Both the position numbers and the translations under genes were made by a program. From positions 1 through 37,292 of the forward strand of contig CALUMU010000020.1 in NCBI GenBank assembly GCA_944321825.1: 37,292 bases of DNA. The letters are read 5' to 3'. Below are positions 16,563-25,088 of the stretch, in pieces (position 1 is the first letter of the stretch; each line of letters begins with the position of its first letter). Source of the DNA: Candidatus Amulumruptor caecigallinarius (GTDB lineage Bacteria; Bacteroidota; Bacteroidia; Bacteroidales; Muribaculaceae). Below the pieces are notes generated by a model, which did not search any database, was not told where the DNA came from, and saw only the letters and a list, made by a program, of their open reading frames with translations.

Positions 16563-16631
16563 TCATTCACATCGCAAAATCAACAAAGTCATTGGCACTA
16601 CACTCCGTATGCGCTCTTATCTTTATAAAAC

Positions 16632-16669
16632 ACACAGGACACGGTCCTACTGAAGGCCGTGTCCTGTGT
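16632..16669 (-). terminator. Terminator hairpin of the LRR gene
   Basis: ACACAGGACACGG (16632-16644) pairs with CCGTGTCCTGTGT (16657-16669): 13 bp with a 12-nt loop, 36 bp past the stop codon. The following minus-strand tract is GTTTTATAAAG, only partly T-rich. Confidence 0.75.
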
Positions 16670-16704
16670 ATATATTGTATGGATTATCCGATTTCTATAA
16701 TCCC

Positions 16705-17784
16705 TCAGAGCTTGAATTTCACCGAACGGGAGCCGACTTTGACCATGTAGAGGCCGTTGTCGCTGAGTGCGGGTGAAATCAGGGTAACGCCCTCCGATGC
16801 GGTGCCCGAGTAGAGCATGGCTCCGTCGATACCGTAGACCGCTATGGCCTCGCCGCCCGCAGTGCCGCTGATCTCTATGCCGTCACCTGCGGCGCGCACT
16901 GTCAGCCCGCCGTCGGCAGTCATCGTGATGTCGTCTATCGCGCTGTCGTCATATTCCACTATCTCTCCGAAATCCTTCCACTGGTCAGCCGCAGCATAGA
17001 GAGCCTTGCTCCCCTTGGGCACATAAAGTATAGCGGTGGCTGGGATGCCGTAAAATACGAAATCTTCTATCGTTATGTCACCGGGGGTCGCATTATGTAC
17101 TTTTACCGATTGCAAGGGGTTATATCTGAAAGCCATATATCCGATAAAGTTTACGGCAGCTGGAATATCTATCGACAACAGACGGTTTTCCTCAAAGGCT
17201 CTGCTTCCTATATATGTCACAGACTCGGGGATAGTTATCTCAGCGATGTTGCAATCGTAAAACGTCAGTGCTTCAATAGAGGTTATGCCGTCAGGTAGAG
17301 TGACAGAAGCCAATTTCGAGCAATAATAGAAAGCACCCTCTCCAATAGTTATGACCGAATCAGGAATGTCGATTTGTATAAGAGATTGGCATTCTCTGAA
17401 AGCTTCGTACCCGATTGCCTCTACAGACTCGGGGATATTGACGGTCTCCAACATCTCACAGTAGTTGAAAGCACCGAAACCTATAGAAGTTACCGTATTA
17501 GGAATCAACACAGACTCGAGTTCGGTGCATTGATAGAATGCCTGATCGCCGATAGATGCGACAGTGTATCGTTTACCTCCGTAAGTCACTACAGAGGGAA
17601 TCACTACATCTCCGCTGTATCTGTGGGGGATGGAAGTGCCGTCGTCGTAGAAAGTCACGGCAACCTCGCTGTCGCCGGTTATGTTGTAGTAGATGCCGCC
17701 GGCCTCGAAATCGTGGGCGTAGGTACACAGCGCAGCCGCCGATGCCAGGAACGCGGCCGCCAAAATCCGTCTCATGGTTTTCAT
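16705..17784 (-). CDS. Secreted leucine-rich-repeat (BspA-like, LRR_5) surface protein
   Basis: I place the start at 17784 (MKTMRRILAAAFLASAAAL), giving 359 aa with a typical signal peptide; the open frame extends 15 codons further upstream without signal-like sequence. After a short domain containing YYNITGDSEVAVTFYDDG, about seven LRR_5 units follow, each like SIGxxAFxxCxxLxSVxIPxSV (about residues 75-230). A linker with YVPKGSKALYAAADQW precedes the C-terminus. The last 75 residues form a tail with AIAVYGIDGAMLYSG and LSDNGLYMVKVGSRSVKFKL, similar to the tails of the CotH and amylase proteins here. BspA-like proteins are extracellular and often adhesive; that role is inferred. It has a strong promoter about 300 bp upstream and a long folded leader. 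Confidence 0.9.
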   Translation of the reverse strand: MKTMRRILAAAFLASAAALCTYAHDFEAGGIYYNITGDSEVAVTFYDDGTSIPHRYSGDVVIPSVVTYGGKRYTVASIGDQAFYQCTELESVLIPNTVTSIGFGAFNYCEMLETVNIPESVEAIGYEAFRECQSLIQIDIPDSVITIGEGAFYYCSKLASVTLPDGITSIEALTFYDCNIAEITIPESVTYIGSRAFEENRLLSIDIPAAVNFIGYMAFRYNPLQSVKVHNATPGDITIEDFVFYGIPATAILYVPKGSKALYAAADQWKDFGEIVEYDDSAIDDITMTADGGLTVRAAGDGIEISGTAGGEAIAVYGIDGAMLYSGTASEGVTLISPALSDNGLYMVKVGSRSVKFKL

Positions 17785-17841
17785 AATCAAAAATATGGGA
17801 ACTTGCGTCGCCAAGCCCTCCGATGGCAACAGGTGTAAACA

Positions 17842-18076
17842 TGCAGAAAGCGCGAGGGCTGCTCACTTATCTTTCTGTAGTTCTGGCGTGTGGAAATGGC
17901 CATCGGTTAAGGGATAAGGTCACAACTCTCACGCCTACGTATCCGCAGACGCGAGAGTGCCTTTGCTGTCCTCTAACCGTAATTGTAGCTTTCCACACTT
18001 CGAACTACGAGAAAACCAGTAAGACACTTTCGTGTTTAGAATCAATATGTCCGCCAGCGGGGACAACGCCCGGCTG
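17842..18076 (-). ncRNA. Candidate structured leader RNA of the LRR gene
   Basis: Between a strong promoter (18083-18114) and the start codon (17784) lie about 290 nt that can fold extensively. The main helix is GTAGTTC (17877-17883) with GAACTAC (18002-18008), then after a small internal loop GTGTGGAAA (17888-17896) with TTTCCACAC (17990-17998). Inside are CGGTTA (17904-17909) with TAACCG (17974-17979) and a hairpin ACTCTC (17925-17930) with GAGAGT (17953-17958). Flanking hairpins are ACAC-GAAA-GTGT (minus strand, 18035-18024), a GC-rich one near 18051-18074, and AGAAAG (17845-17850) with CTTTCT (17871-17876). I do not recognise a known riboswitch class. It may be a cis-regulatory leader or a separate RNA. 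Confidence 0.5.
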
Positions 18077-18082
18077 ACCCTG

Positions 18083-18114
18083 CAAAATTAGCCGTTTACG
18101 GCATATTCTCCAAA
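18083..18114 (-). promoter_or_regulatory. Bacteroidetes-type promoter of the LRR transcript
   Basis: On the minus strand TTTG (18114-18111) and TAATTTTG (18090-18083) are separated by 20 bp, matching both the -33 and -7 elements. Transcription would begin near 18076, giving a leader of about 290 nt. Confidence 0.75.
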
Positions 18115-18258
18115 CAATGCACCCATATTTCGCGGCAGTGTATACAACCATTAAAGCCACAACACCTTGTCTGCTGTCCCTCAATAGGTTTGCTTATCCG
18201 TGGTTTACTCCAACCGGTTCCATTCTCTGCCACGCGATTTAAGCAAGATGAGTTGAAG

Positions 18259-18290
18259 GACTAAGGTGAGCCAGTTGACACCGCCAAAAC
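18259..18290 (-). repeat. Third, most decayed tRNA-Lys-unit fragment
   Basis: About 32 bases (GACTAAGGTGAGCCAGTTGA at the start) align with 18366-18398 of the second copy, and the alignment continues into the shared terminator. The offset is 107-108 bp, the same as between the two terminators. Bases 18115-18258 hold nothing recognisable. Confidence 0.45.
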
Positions 18291-18320
18291 AAAAAAATGA
18301 CAACCGCGATGGCTGTCATT
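18291..18320 (-). terminator. Duplicate terminator after the second tRNA-Lys copy
   Basis: AATGACA (18296-18302) pairs with TGTCATT (18314-18320), with a minus-strand T-run. It is almost identical to the terminator at 18399-18428 and lies 108 bp from it. Confidence 0.8.
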
Positions 18321-18331
18321 CTGCACTTTGG

Positions 18332-18395
18332 TGACCCCGGAGAGGAGCGGACTATCGACCAATCTGACAAAGGCGAGTCAGTTGCTCCACCCAAC
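18332..18395 (-). pseudogene. Decayed 5'-truncated tRNA-Lys copy
   Basis: Copies the 3' part of the intact tRNA-Lys at 18440-18512. The acceptor and T-arm 3' strand TGACCCCGGAGAGG is identical and GAGTCAGTTGCTC of the anticodon/D region is kept, but the T loop and anticodon loop are altered. The 5' acceptor strand and most of the D arm are missing. It cannot fold into a working tRNA. Confidence 0.8.
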
Positions 18396-18398
18396 AAC

Positions 18399-18428
18399 AA
18401 AAAAATGACAACCGCGACGGCTGTCATT
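18399..18428 (-). terminator. Terminator of tRNA-Lys
   Basis: On the minus strand AATGACAGCC pairs with GGTTGTCATT (one G-U pair) and is followed by a T-run. It begins 12 bases after the tRNA 3' end. Confidence 0.85.
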
Positions 18429-18439
18429 CTGCGCTTTTG

Positions 18440-18512
18440 TGACCCCGGAGAGGCTCGAACTCTCGACCCACTGATTAAGAGTCAGTTGCTCTACCAACTG
18501 AGCTACGGAGTC
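18440..18512 (-). tRNA. tRNA-Lys (anticodon CTT)
   Basis: 73 nt on the minus strand, starting GACTCCGTAGCTCAGTTGG. Acceptor arms GACTCCG and CGGGGTC pair with one G-T wobble. The anticodon stem is ACTGA/TCAGT around the loop CTCTTAA, giving anticodon CTT, which reads AAG. The T arm contains GTTCGAGCC. The discriminator is A and CCA is not encoded. A promoter lies 29 bp upstream and a terminator follows, so it is transcribed alone. Confidence 0.97.
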
Positions 18513-18540
18513 ATTGCTGCATCTTCTCTCAAATGCGCTG

Positions 18541-18571
18541 CAAAGTTATAAAGACTTTTTCACCTGTGCAA
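18541..18571 (-). promoter_or_regulatory. Promoter of tRNA-Lys
   Basis: Minus-strand TAACTTTG (18548-18541) with TTG (18571-18569) 20 bp further upstream, matching the Bacteroidetes -7 and -33 pattern, just before the tRNA 5' end at 18512. Confidence 0.7.
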
Positions 18572-18657
18572 GACTTTTCCCGAAAAACTTTACAATTATT
18601 CCACAAAATCAGCGTCAAAACAACCTTACTTACCTCCGACAATGTCGCAACAATGTC

Positions 18658-18694
18658 ATAAACGCTCTTTGCAACATCTGCAATTAGCGTTTAT
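18658..18694. repeat. 37-bp inverted repeat in the tRNA-Lys/aroQ divergent region
   Basis: ATAAACGCT (18658-18666) pairs with AGCGTTTAT (18686-18694). Inside, TTGCA (18669-18673) pairs with TGCAA (18679-18683) around a 5-base loop, with a 2x2 mismatch between the stems. It covers the -33 region of the aroQ promoter, as an operator would; a terminator is unlikely because no T-run follows on either strand. Confidence 0.55.
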
Positions 18695-18708
18695 TGACAG
18701 AAAATTGC

Positions 18709-18716
18709 TAATTTTG
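18709..18716 (+). promoter_or_regulatory. Probable -7 promoter element for aroQ
   Basis: TAATTTTG followed by CAC, 107 bp before the aroQ start. Fits TAnnTTTG; the -33 region is occupied by the inverted repeat at 18658-18694. Confidence 0.55.
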
Positions 18717-18823
18717 CACATTGATTGTTTTTAAGCAAGCCGCAAAAATTAATGCGCGGGAGCAACTTTTTGAGACGTACAGCGGTTAATTTTTAGGGCT
18801 TCTAATAAAGAAAAGTCTCTGTT

Positions 18824-19252
18824 ATGAAACTGATGATAATCAACGGTCCCAACCTCAACCTTCTCGGCGTAAGGGAACCGGGGATATACGGCAGCAGCTC
18901 CATGGAGTCATGCCTGCGACAGCTACGCGAAACCTACGGCGACCGTGTAGATATCGAGTACTACCAGAGCAACCACGAAGGAGACATCATCGACACGCTC
19001 CACCGCGCAGGCATGTCGGGCGAATACGCCGGCATAGTGCTCAACGCCGGAGCTTACACCCACACCTCCCTCGCCATCGCCGATGCCATATCGGCCATCC
19101 GCACCCCGGTGGTAGAGGTACATATCAGCAACGTCCATGCCCGCGAGGCCATCAGGCACACATCACTCATATCCCCCGTGTGCCGAGGCGTGATAGCCGG
19201 ATTCGGCCTGGACAGCTACCGCCTCGGCGTGGAAGCTCTGATACATGGCTGA
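18824..19252 (+). CDS. aroQ: 3-dehydroquinate dehydratase, type II
   Basis: Third step of the shikimate pathway: dehydrates 3-dehydroquinate to 3-dehydroshikimate. The 142 aa product has the type II signatures NGPNLNLLGVREPGIYG (7-23, with Y22 as the catalytic-type tyrosine), NAGAYTHTSLA (usual form NPGAYTHTS, so P to A), and VEVHISNVHARE with the catalytic-type histidine. The length is normal. pyk begins 52 bp downstream on the same strand, so aroQ probably leads an aroQ-pyk-methyltransferase transcript. Confidence 0.97.
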   Translation: MKLMIINGPNLNLLGVREPGIYGSSSMESCLRQLRETYGDRVDIEYYQSNHEGDIIDTLHRAGMSGEYAGIVLNAGAYTHTSLAIADAISAIRTPVVEVHISNVHAREAIRHTSLISPVCRGVIAGFGLDSYRLGVEALIHG

Positions 19253-19304
19253 CTCTCTCTCCGTAATACAAAAGCAATGAAATAGATATTCTCAATAACT
19301 GATA

Positions 19305-20780
19305 ATGAAAAAGTTCACCAAGATTGTTGCCACAATCTCCGACAAACGGTGTGATGTGGATTTTATAAAGGAACTGTATGCCAACGGTTTGAATGTCGTC
19401 CGTATGAACTCCGCCCATCTGAGGCTCGACGGCTTCAAGAAGATAGTGGAAAATGTACGCGCCGTATCGCCATCCATCGGCATCCTGATGGACACCAAAG
19501 GCCCGGAAATCCGCACCACCACCAACATCGGCGACGGGAATATCGAAATCACCGAAGGGATGAAAGTGCAGTTTGTCGGCTCGCCCGACGAACCCAGCAC
19601 CCCGCAGCGTATAGCTCTCAGCTACCCCGACATCGCCAAAGACATCACCGTGGGCTGCCACATGCTCATAGATGACGGCGAGCTCGACTTCCTCGTCGAT
19701 GCCATCAGTGCCGACGGTGTAATCGAGGCCACAGCCTGCAACGGCGGCTCCCTCGGCTCGCGCAAGAGCGTCAACATCCCAGGAGTGGAAATCAACCTCC
19801 CCTCGCTCACCCCACGCGACATCATCAACATCGGCTATGCCATAGACCTCGGGGTCGACTTCATAGCCCACTCGTTCGTCCGCTCCGCCCGCGACGTACT
19901 CGACATACAGGCCATACTCGATGCCCGCAATTCGCCCATCAAGATCATATCGAAAATCGAAAACCAGCAGGGCATCGACAACTTCGACGAAATCCTCAAG
20001 GTCAGCTACGGCATCATGGTGGCCCGTGGCGACCTCGGCATAGAAATCCCGGCGGAGAAAATTCCGGCTGTGCAGAAGCGCATGATCAACCGCTGCATCA
20101 CCGCTCACAAGCCGGTCATCGTGGCCACGCAGATGCTCCACAGCATGATAAGCAACCCTCGCCCCACCCGCGCCGAAATCAGCGACATCGCCAGCGCAGT
20201 ATACCAGCATACCGACGCACTGATGCTCAGTGGCGAGACAGCCTACGGCAAATACCCCGTAGAGGCCATCTCCACAATGAACCGCGTGGCTATGGAAGTC
20301 GAACGCTCACTGAGCTATTCGACCGACGACGAGGCCAAGCCATACTTCGAGAACGACGTGACTGCATTCCTCGCCCAGCAGGCCGTAACCTCCTGCCACG
20401 CCCTGGGGACACGCGCCATACTGACCGACAGCTTCACAGGCCGCACGGCACGCTACATATCCTCTTTCCGAGGCCACTATCCGACATTGGCCATATGCTA
20501 CTGCGAAAACGTCATCCGTCTGCTCGCCCTCAGCTACGGCATATTCCCCATCTACCAGGCCGCCCGCGAAAGCTCGCGCAGATACCTCCGCAGCGCACTC
20601 CAGTCGCTCATGGAAGACGGACTGCTCTCGGCTGACGAACGCATAGCCTATCTCGGCGGAGGATACGGCGAAGGCCGCGGCACCACGTTCCTCGAAATCA
20701 ACAGGGTAGGAGAAGTGCTCGAGAACTACGCTTCATACTCCCTCCCCAACCTTGAGGACGTTAGCCAGTGCAACGCATGA
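19305..20780 (+). CDS. pyk: Pyruvate kinase
   Basis: Last step of glycolysis: phosphoenolpyruvate plus ADP to pyruvate plus ATP. The 491 aa chain shows TKIVATISDKRCD at the start, NVVRMNSAHL (most families have NFSHG here), DTKGPEIRT, and IISKIENQQGIDNFDEIL with the catalytic lysine. VARGDLGIEIP and the signature segment with TRAEISDIASAVYQHTDALM follow. A C-terminal domain of about 130 residues is present. The active-site set is intact. The methyltransferase gene begins 16 bp after the stop codon. Confidence 0.97.
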   Translation: MKKFTKIVATISDKRCDVDFIKELYANGLNVVRMNSAHLRLDGFKKIVENVRAVSPSIGILMDTKGPEIRTTTNIGDGNIEITEGMKVQFVGSPDEPSTPQRIALSYPDIAKDITVGCHMLIDDGELDFLVDAISADGVIEATACNGGSLGSRKSVNIPGVEINLPSLTPRDIINIGYAIDLGVDFIAHSFVRSARDVLDIQAILDARNSPIKIISKIENQQGIDNFDEILKVSYGIMVARGDLGIEIPAEKIPAVQKRMINRCITAHKPVIVATQMLHSMISNPRPTRAEISDIASAVYQHTDALMLSGETAYGKYPVEAISTMNRVAMEVERSLSYSTDDEAKPYFENDVTAFLAQQAVTSCHALGTRAILTDSFTGRTARYISSFRGHYPTLAICYCENVIRLLALSYGIFPIYQAARESSRRYLRSALQSLMEDGLLSADERIAYLGGGYGEGRGTTFLEINRVGEVLENYASYSLPNLEDVSQCNA

Positions 20781-20796
20781 TGTGAGTGCACCCCTG

Positions 20797-21438
20797 ATGC
20801 AGACACTTGACGAATATATCGAGCAGCACATAGCCCCGGAGCCGCCGCACCTGCGCGAGGTCTACCGCCGCACCCACCTCTACTGCCTGTATCCGCGCAT
20901 GTGTTCGGGCCACATACAGGGCCGTCTGCTGATGATGCTCACACGCATGATCCACCCCGAGCGCATCATTGAGCTTGGCAGCTACACGGGCTATTCGTCA
21001 ATGTGCATGGCGGAAGGGATGCCCCCCGGAGCACAGCTACACACCATCGAAGCCGACGACGAGATGGAAGAGATGCTCCGTGGCAACATCGCCATGTCGC
21101 CTCGCGCCGATGACATCCACGTCCATATCGGAGATGCCTTGGAGCTGATACCGACCCTCCGCGAGACGTGGGACATGGCTTTTATCGACGCAAACAAACG
21201 CCATTATACCGCCTACATCGAGGCCCTGCTGCCACGTATGCGTCCCGGAGGGTACATCATCGCCGACAACACCCTTTGGGGCGGCAAAATCATCGACGAG
21301 TCCCACAACCACGATGCACAAAGCCGTGGCATTATGGCATTTAACGACTTCGTGGCTCGGCATCCCCGGCTCGAAACCGTCATCATCCCCCTGCGCGACG
21401 GCATGACACTCATGCGTGTCCGCGACAAAGCTCGCTAA
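20797..21438 (+). CDS. Class I SAM-dependent O-methyltransferase
   Basis: I choose ATG 20797 (MQTLDEYIEQHI), giving 213 aa; an earlier in-frame ATG (20752) would overlap pyk and adds 15 residues with no family similarity. The Rossmann methyltransferase motif I is RIIELGSYTGYSS (about 60-72). Then come HTIEADDEMEEML (motif II acidic), WDMAFIDANKRHYTAYIE (about 124-141, catechol-OMT-type metal/substrate region) and PGGYIIADNTLWGGKI. This is the caffeoyl-CoA/catechol OMT-like family (Methyltransf_3). The natural substrate in Bacteroidetes is unknown. Position right after pyk suggests cotranscription rather than a shared pathway. Confidence 0.9.
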   Translation: MQTLDEYIEQHIAPEPPHLREVYRRTHLYCLYPRMCSGHIQGRLLMMLTRMIHPERIIELGSYTGYSSMCMAEGMPPGAQLHTIEADDEMEEMLRGNIAMSPRADDIHVHIGDALELIPTLRETWDMAFIDANKRHYTAYIEALLPRMRPGGYIIADNTLWGGKIIDESHNHDAQSRGIMAFNDFVARHPRLETVIIPLRDGMTLMRVRDKAR

Positions 21439-21450
21439 GATGCTGTTTAA

Positions 21451-22905
<1,455 letters not shown>

Positions 22906-22941
22906 ACCTGACAGGCTCAGCCTTGCCGATAAATAACTGAC

Positions 22942-22978
22942 GATACCCTCCTGCCCGACACTGCGGCAGGAGGGTATC
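22942..22978 (+). terminator. Rho-independent terminator of eno
   Basis: GATACCCTCCTGCC (22942-22955) pairs perfectly with GGCAGGAGGGTATC (22965-22978), a 14-bp stem with a 9-nt loop, followed by TTGTTATG. Confidence 0.9.
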
Positions 22979-23014
22979 TTGTTATGTATCAACTTGTTTT
23001 TAGCCGACACATAT

Positions 23015-23046
23015 TTTGCACACTTCATTTTTAATCAATAACTTTG
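23015..23046 (+). promoter_or_regulatory. Bacteroidetes-type promoter of the CotH gene
   Basis: TTTG (23015-23018), a 20-bp spacer, and TAACTTTG (23039-23046): a full -33/-7 match, 51 bp before the start codon at 23098. Confidence 0.75.
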
Positions 23047-23097
23047 AGGTCTGAAACATCTGACAGCTTAACTTTATCTTAACTTTTCTTACCGATT

Positions 23098-25014
23098 ATG
23101 CGAAAACTTTACGCTTTCATCAGCCTGCTTCTTGCTGCAACAAGCGGGGCCGGCGGATTCACAGCATCGGCTGTAGTAGACTCCGAAGGATACCCCATAT
23201 TGTACATACGCGGCGACCAGACCGGCAATGCCTGGGCTGTCAACGAGGACTACCTGCTGACACGCACCGGCTCCACATACTCCATCCATCTTGATGCACT
23301 CAACGGTGGATTCAAAATCGGAGACGACAAGTGGACTCCCGAATACGACTTCGGCGCACCCGTAGCCAAGCCCGACACATACACCGTCTCCGCCTCTGAA
23401 ACCATCACCTCGCTCCGTGGAGGAGGCAATCTGATAGCCGACAACCTCACGGACGTTACCATCTCATTTGATTTCGTCGAGGGTGCCGAATCCATGCCCG
23501 TCACCATCACCGTCAGCGGCGTGAAGCCTCCTGTATCAGGCCTTTCAGGCACTCTGCCTGTGCTCTACATCAACGTCTACACCGACGACACCCACACCGC
23601 GTTCAACAACGAAATCATCTCCAAAGACCTCGCCCACAAGGACTATTTCTCCTATGCCGAATACTGGCTCGACCTCAACGGCTGCTCATGGATGGAAGCC
23701 GAGGGTGCCGAGTCCATCGGCTCCAAGGACGAACCCCTGCCCTTGGAAATCAAGGCACGAGGCAACTGGACACGCATCGGTTTCTCCAAGAAACCTTTCA
23801 AACTGAAACTCGGCACGAAACAGTCGCTGCTCGGCATGACCAAAAGCAAGCATTTCGCAATCCTCGCCCATGCCGACGACACCTGGGGATATCTGCGCAA
23901 CTTCATCGGCTTCAACCTCGGCAAGCGCATAGAACTTCCGTGGACTCCGGCACAGCAGCCCGTAGAAGTTGTAATCAACGGTGACTACCGCGGCCTCTAC
24001 TTCCTTACCGAATCAATACGCATAGGCGATGACCGCATCATGATAACCGAGCTTGACGACAACGTCTCAGACCCGGCACTCGTCTCAGGAGGTTATCTTG
24101 TCGAACTCGACAACTACGACGGCGACAACCAGATACGCATGGAAGAAAAAGTAGCCCACGGGGTAATAATCCCATACGTCGACGAGCTGCGCATCACATG
24201 GGACACCCCCGAAGAGTACTCCGAACTCCAAAAACGCTTCATCACCGACCAGTTCTCGGCCATGAACGATGCCGTTGGTGCCGTCGACGATGCCCTTTGG
24301 AGCTATATGGATCTCGACGATGCCGCCCGCTACTACATCGTAGAGGAAATAATCAGCCATACCGAATCATATCACGGTTCCACATACCTTTTCCGTGACC
24401 GTGGAGAAGGGCAGAAGTGGCACTTCTCACCTCTGTGGGACTGCGGCAACGCATTCAGCGGTCCAACCGACGATTATTTCTACCAGCACGGCATGTATGG
24501 CAACACCTGGATTCCGTCGATGCGCCAGAGCAGCAAATTCAACGACAAAGTATACTCTACATGGCTGTGGTTCATGCAAAACCAGTACCCCGGCCTCATC
24601 GACGACATCGACAGCTATGTCGAACACATTTCCGCCGCAGCCAAGGCCGACCGCAACCGCTGGTACAACCAACCCATACCCGATGGCGGGCAAGAAGTTG
24701 CCGACAACAGCGACATGGCCAGCAAGCGCAATCAGGCAGTAAGACACCTCGAAGCCAAAATCGAATGGCTCAGGCAGCAATGGGGCGACTTCAACACCGA
24801 CTCGCACCCCGAACCGTCGCGTGACGATACACCCGCAGCGCCGCTGCCCGAATACATCTCCTCTACCGACGACATCATGGCCGAAGATGCAGCCTCCGAT
24901 ACACCAGCCGTGTACTACAACCTCCAGGGCATACGCGTCGACTCACTCACCCCGGGCCAGACCTACATCCGCGTATGCGGCTCCCACACTACCAAAATCT
25001 TCGTCAATCCCTGA
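23098..25014 (+). CDS. Secreted CotH-type protein with N-terminal SusE/F-like domain
   Basis: 638 aa with a signal peptide (about 1-24). Residues about 28-90 (PILYIRGDQTGNAWAVNED then GGFKIGDDKWTPEYDFG) resemble the small beta-sandwich of SusE/SusF-type surface proteins. The CotH domain spans about 155-470: LPLEIKARGNWTRIGFSKKP, FKLKLGTKQSLLGM, HFAILAHADDTWGYLRN, YRGLYFLTESIRIG, GGYLVELDNYDG and WHFSPLWDCGNAFSG, an acidic segment recalling the CotH kinase metal site. CotH is an atypical protein kinase of spore coats; bacterial secreted homologues are often near polysaccharide loci, with unproven activity. The last 35 residues (AVYYNLQGIRVDSL, YIRVCGSHTTKIFV) form a sorting-like tail. Promoter and terminator show it is monocistronic. 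Confidence 0.9.
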   Translation: MRKLYAFISLLLAATSGAGGFTASAVVDSEGYPILYIRGDQTGNAWAVNEDYLLTRTGSTYSIHLDALNGGFKIGDDKWTPEYDFGAPVAKPDTYTVSASETITSLRGGGNLIADNLTDVTISFDFVEGAESMPVTITVSGVKPPVSGLSGTLPVLYINVYTDDTHTAFNNEIISKDLAHKDYFSYAEYWLDLNGCSWMEAEGAESIGSKDEPLPLEIKARGNWTRIGFSKKPFKLKLGTKQSLLGMTKSKHFAILAHADDTWGYLRNFIGFNLGKRIELPWTPAQQPVEVVINGDYRGLYFLTESIRIGDDRIMITELDDNVSDPALVSGGYLVELDNYDGDNQIRMEEKVAHGVIIPYVDELRITWDTPEEYSELQKRFITDQFSAMNDAVGAVDDALWSYMDLDDAARYYIVEEIISHTESYHGSTYLFRDRGEGQKWHFSPLWDCGNAFSGPTDDYFYQHGMYGNTWIPSMRQSSKFNDKVYSTWLWFMQNQYPGLIDDIDSYVEHISAAAKADRNRWYNQPIPDGGQEVADNSDMASKRNQAVRHLEAKIEWLRQQWGDFNTDSHPEPSRDDTPAAPLPEYISSTDDIMAEDAASDTPAVYYNLQGIRVDSLTPGQTYIRVCGSHTTKIFVNP

Positions 25015-25048
25015 CTTTTTAAGTAACTGTTTTTTCTTTTTCATAGAA

Positions 25049-25088
25049 ACAAATGGACGTGACCCGACACACCGGCACGTCCATTTGT
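25049..25088 (+). terminator. Terminator hairpin of the CotH gene
   Basis: ACAAATGGACGTG (25049-25061) pairs with CACGTCCATTTGT (25076-25088): 13 bp, 14-nt loop, 34 bp past the stop codon. A T-rich tract precedes rather than follows it on the plus strand, and only CATTT follows. Confidence 0.7.

Larger units (their letters stand above)
16310..16704. other. Gene-free AT-rich region
   Basis: 395 bases with lower GC than the surroundings. It carries the possible pseudogene remnant at 16404-16562 and, next to the LRR gene, a strong hairpin at 16632-16669. Nothing else is recognised. Confidence 0.5.

Noticed and set aside
18332-18395. Second functional tRNA gene
   Set aside because: Lacks the 5' acceptor strand and most of the D arm, and the anticodon loop is altered, so it cannot fold into a tRNA.
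19167-20210. 347-codon open frame on the minus strand
   Set aside because: Antisense of pyk and the aroQ 3' end; composition (V/D/G/A-rich) is what GC-rich antisense frames give.
20752-20796. Earlier start of the O-methyltransferase inside pyk
   Set aside because: Would overlap the end of pyk and adds residues unlike the family; ATG 20797 gives the usual N-terminus.
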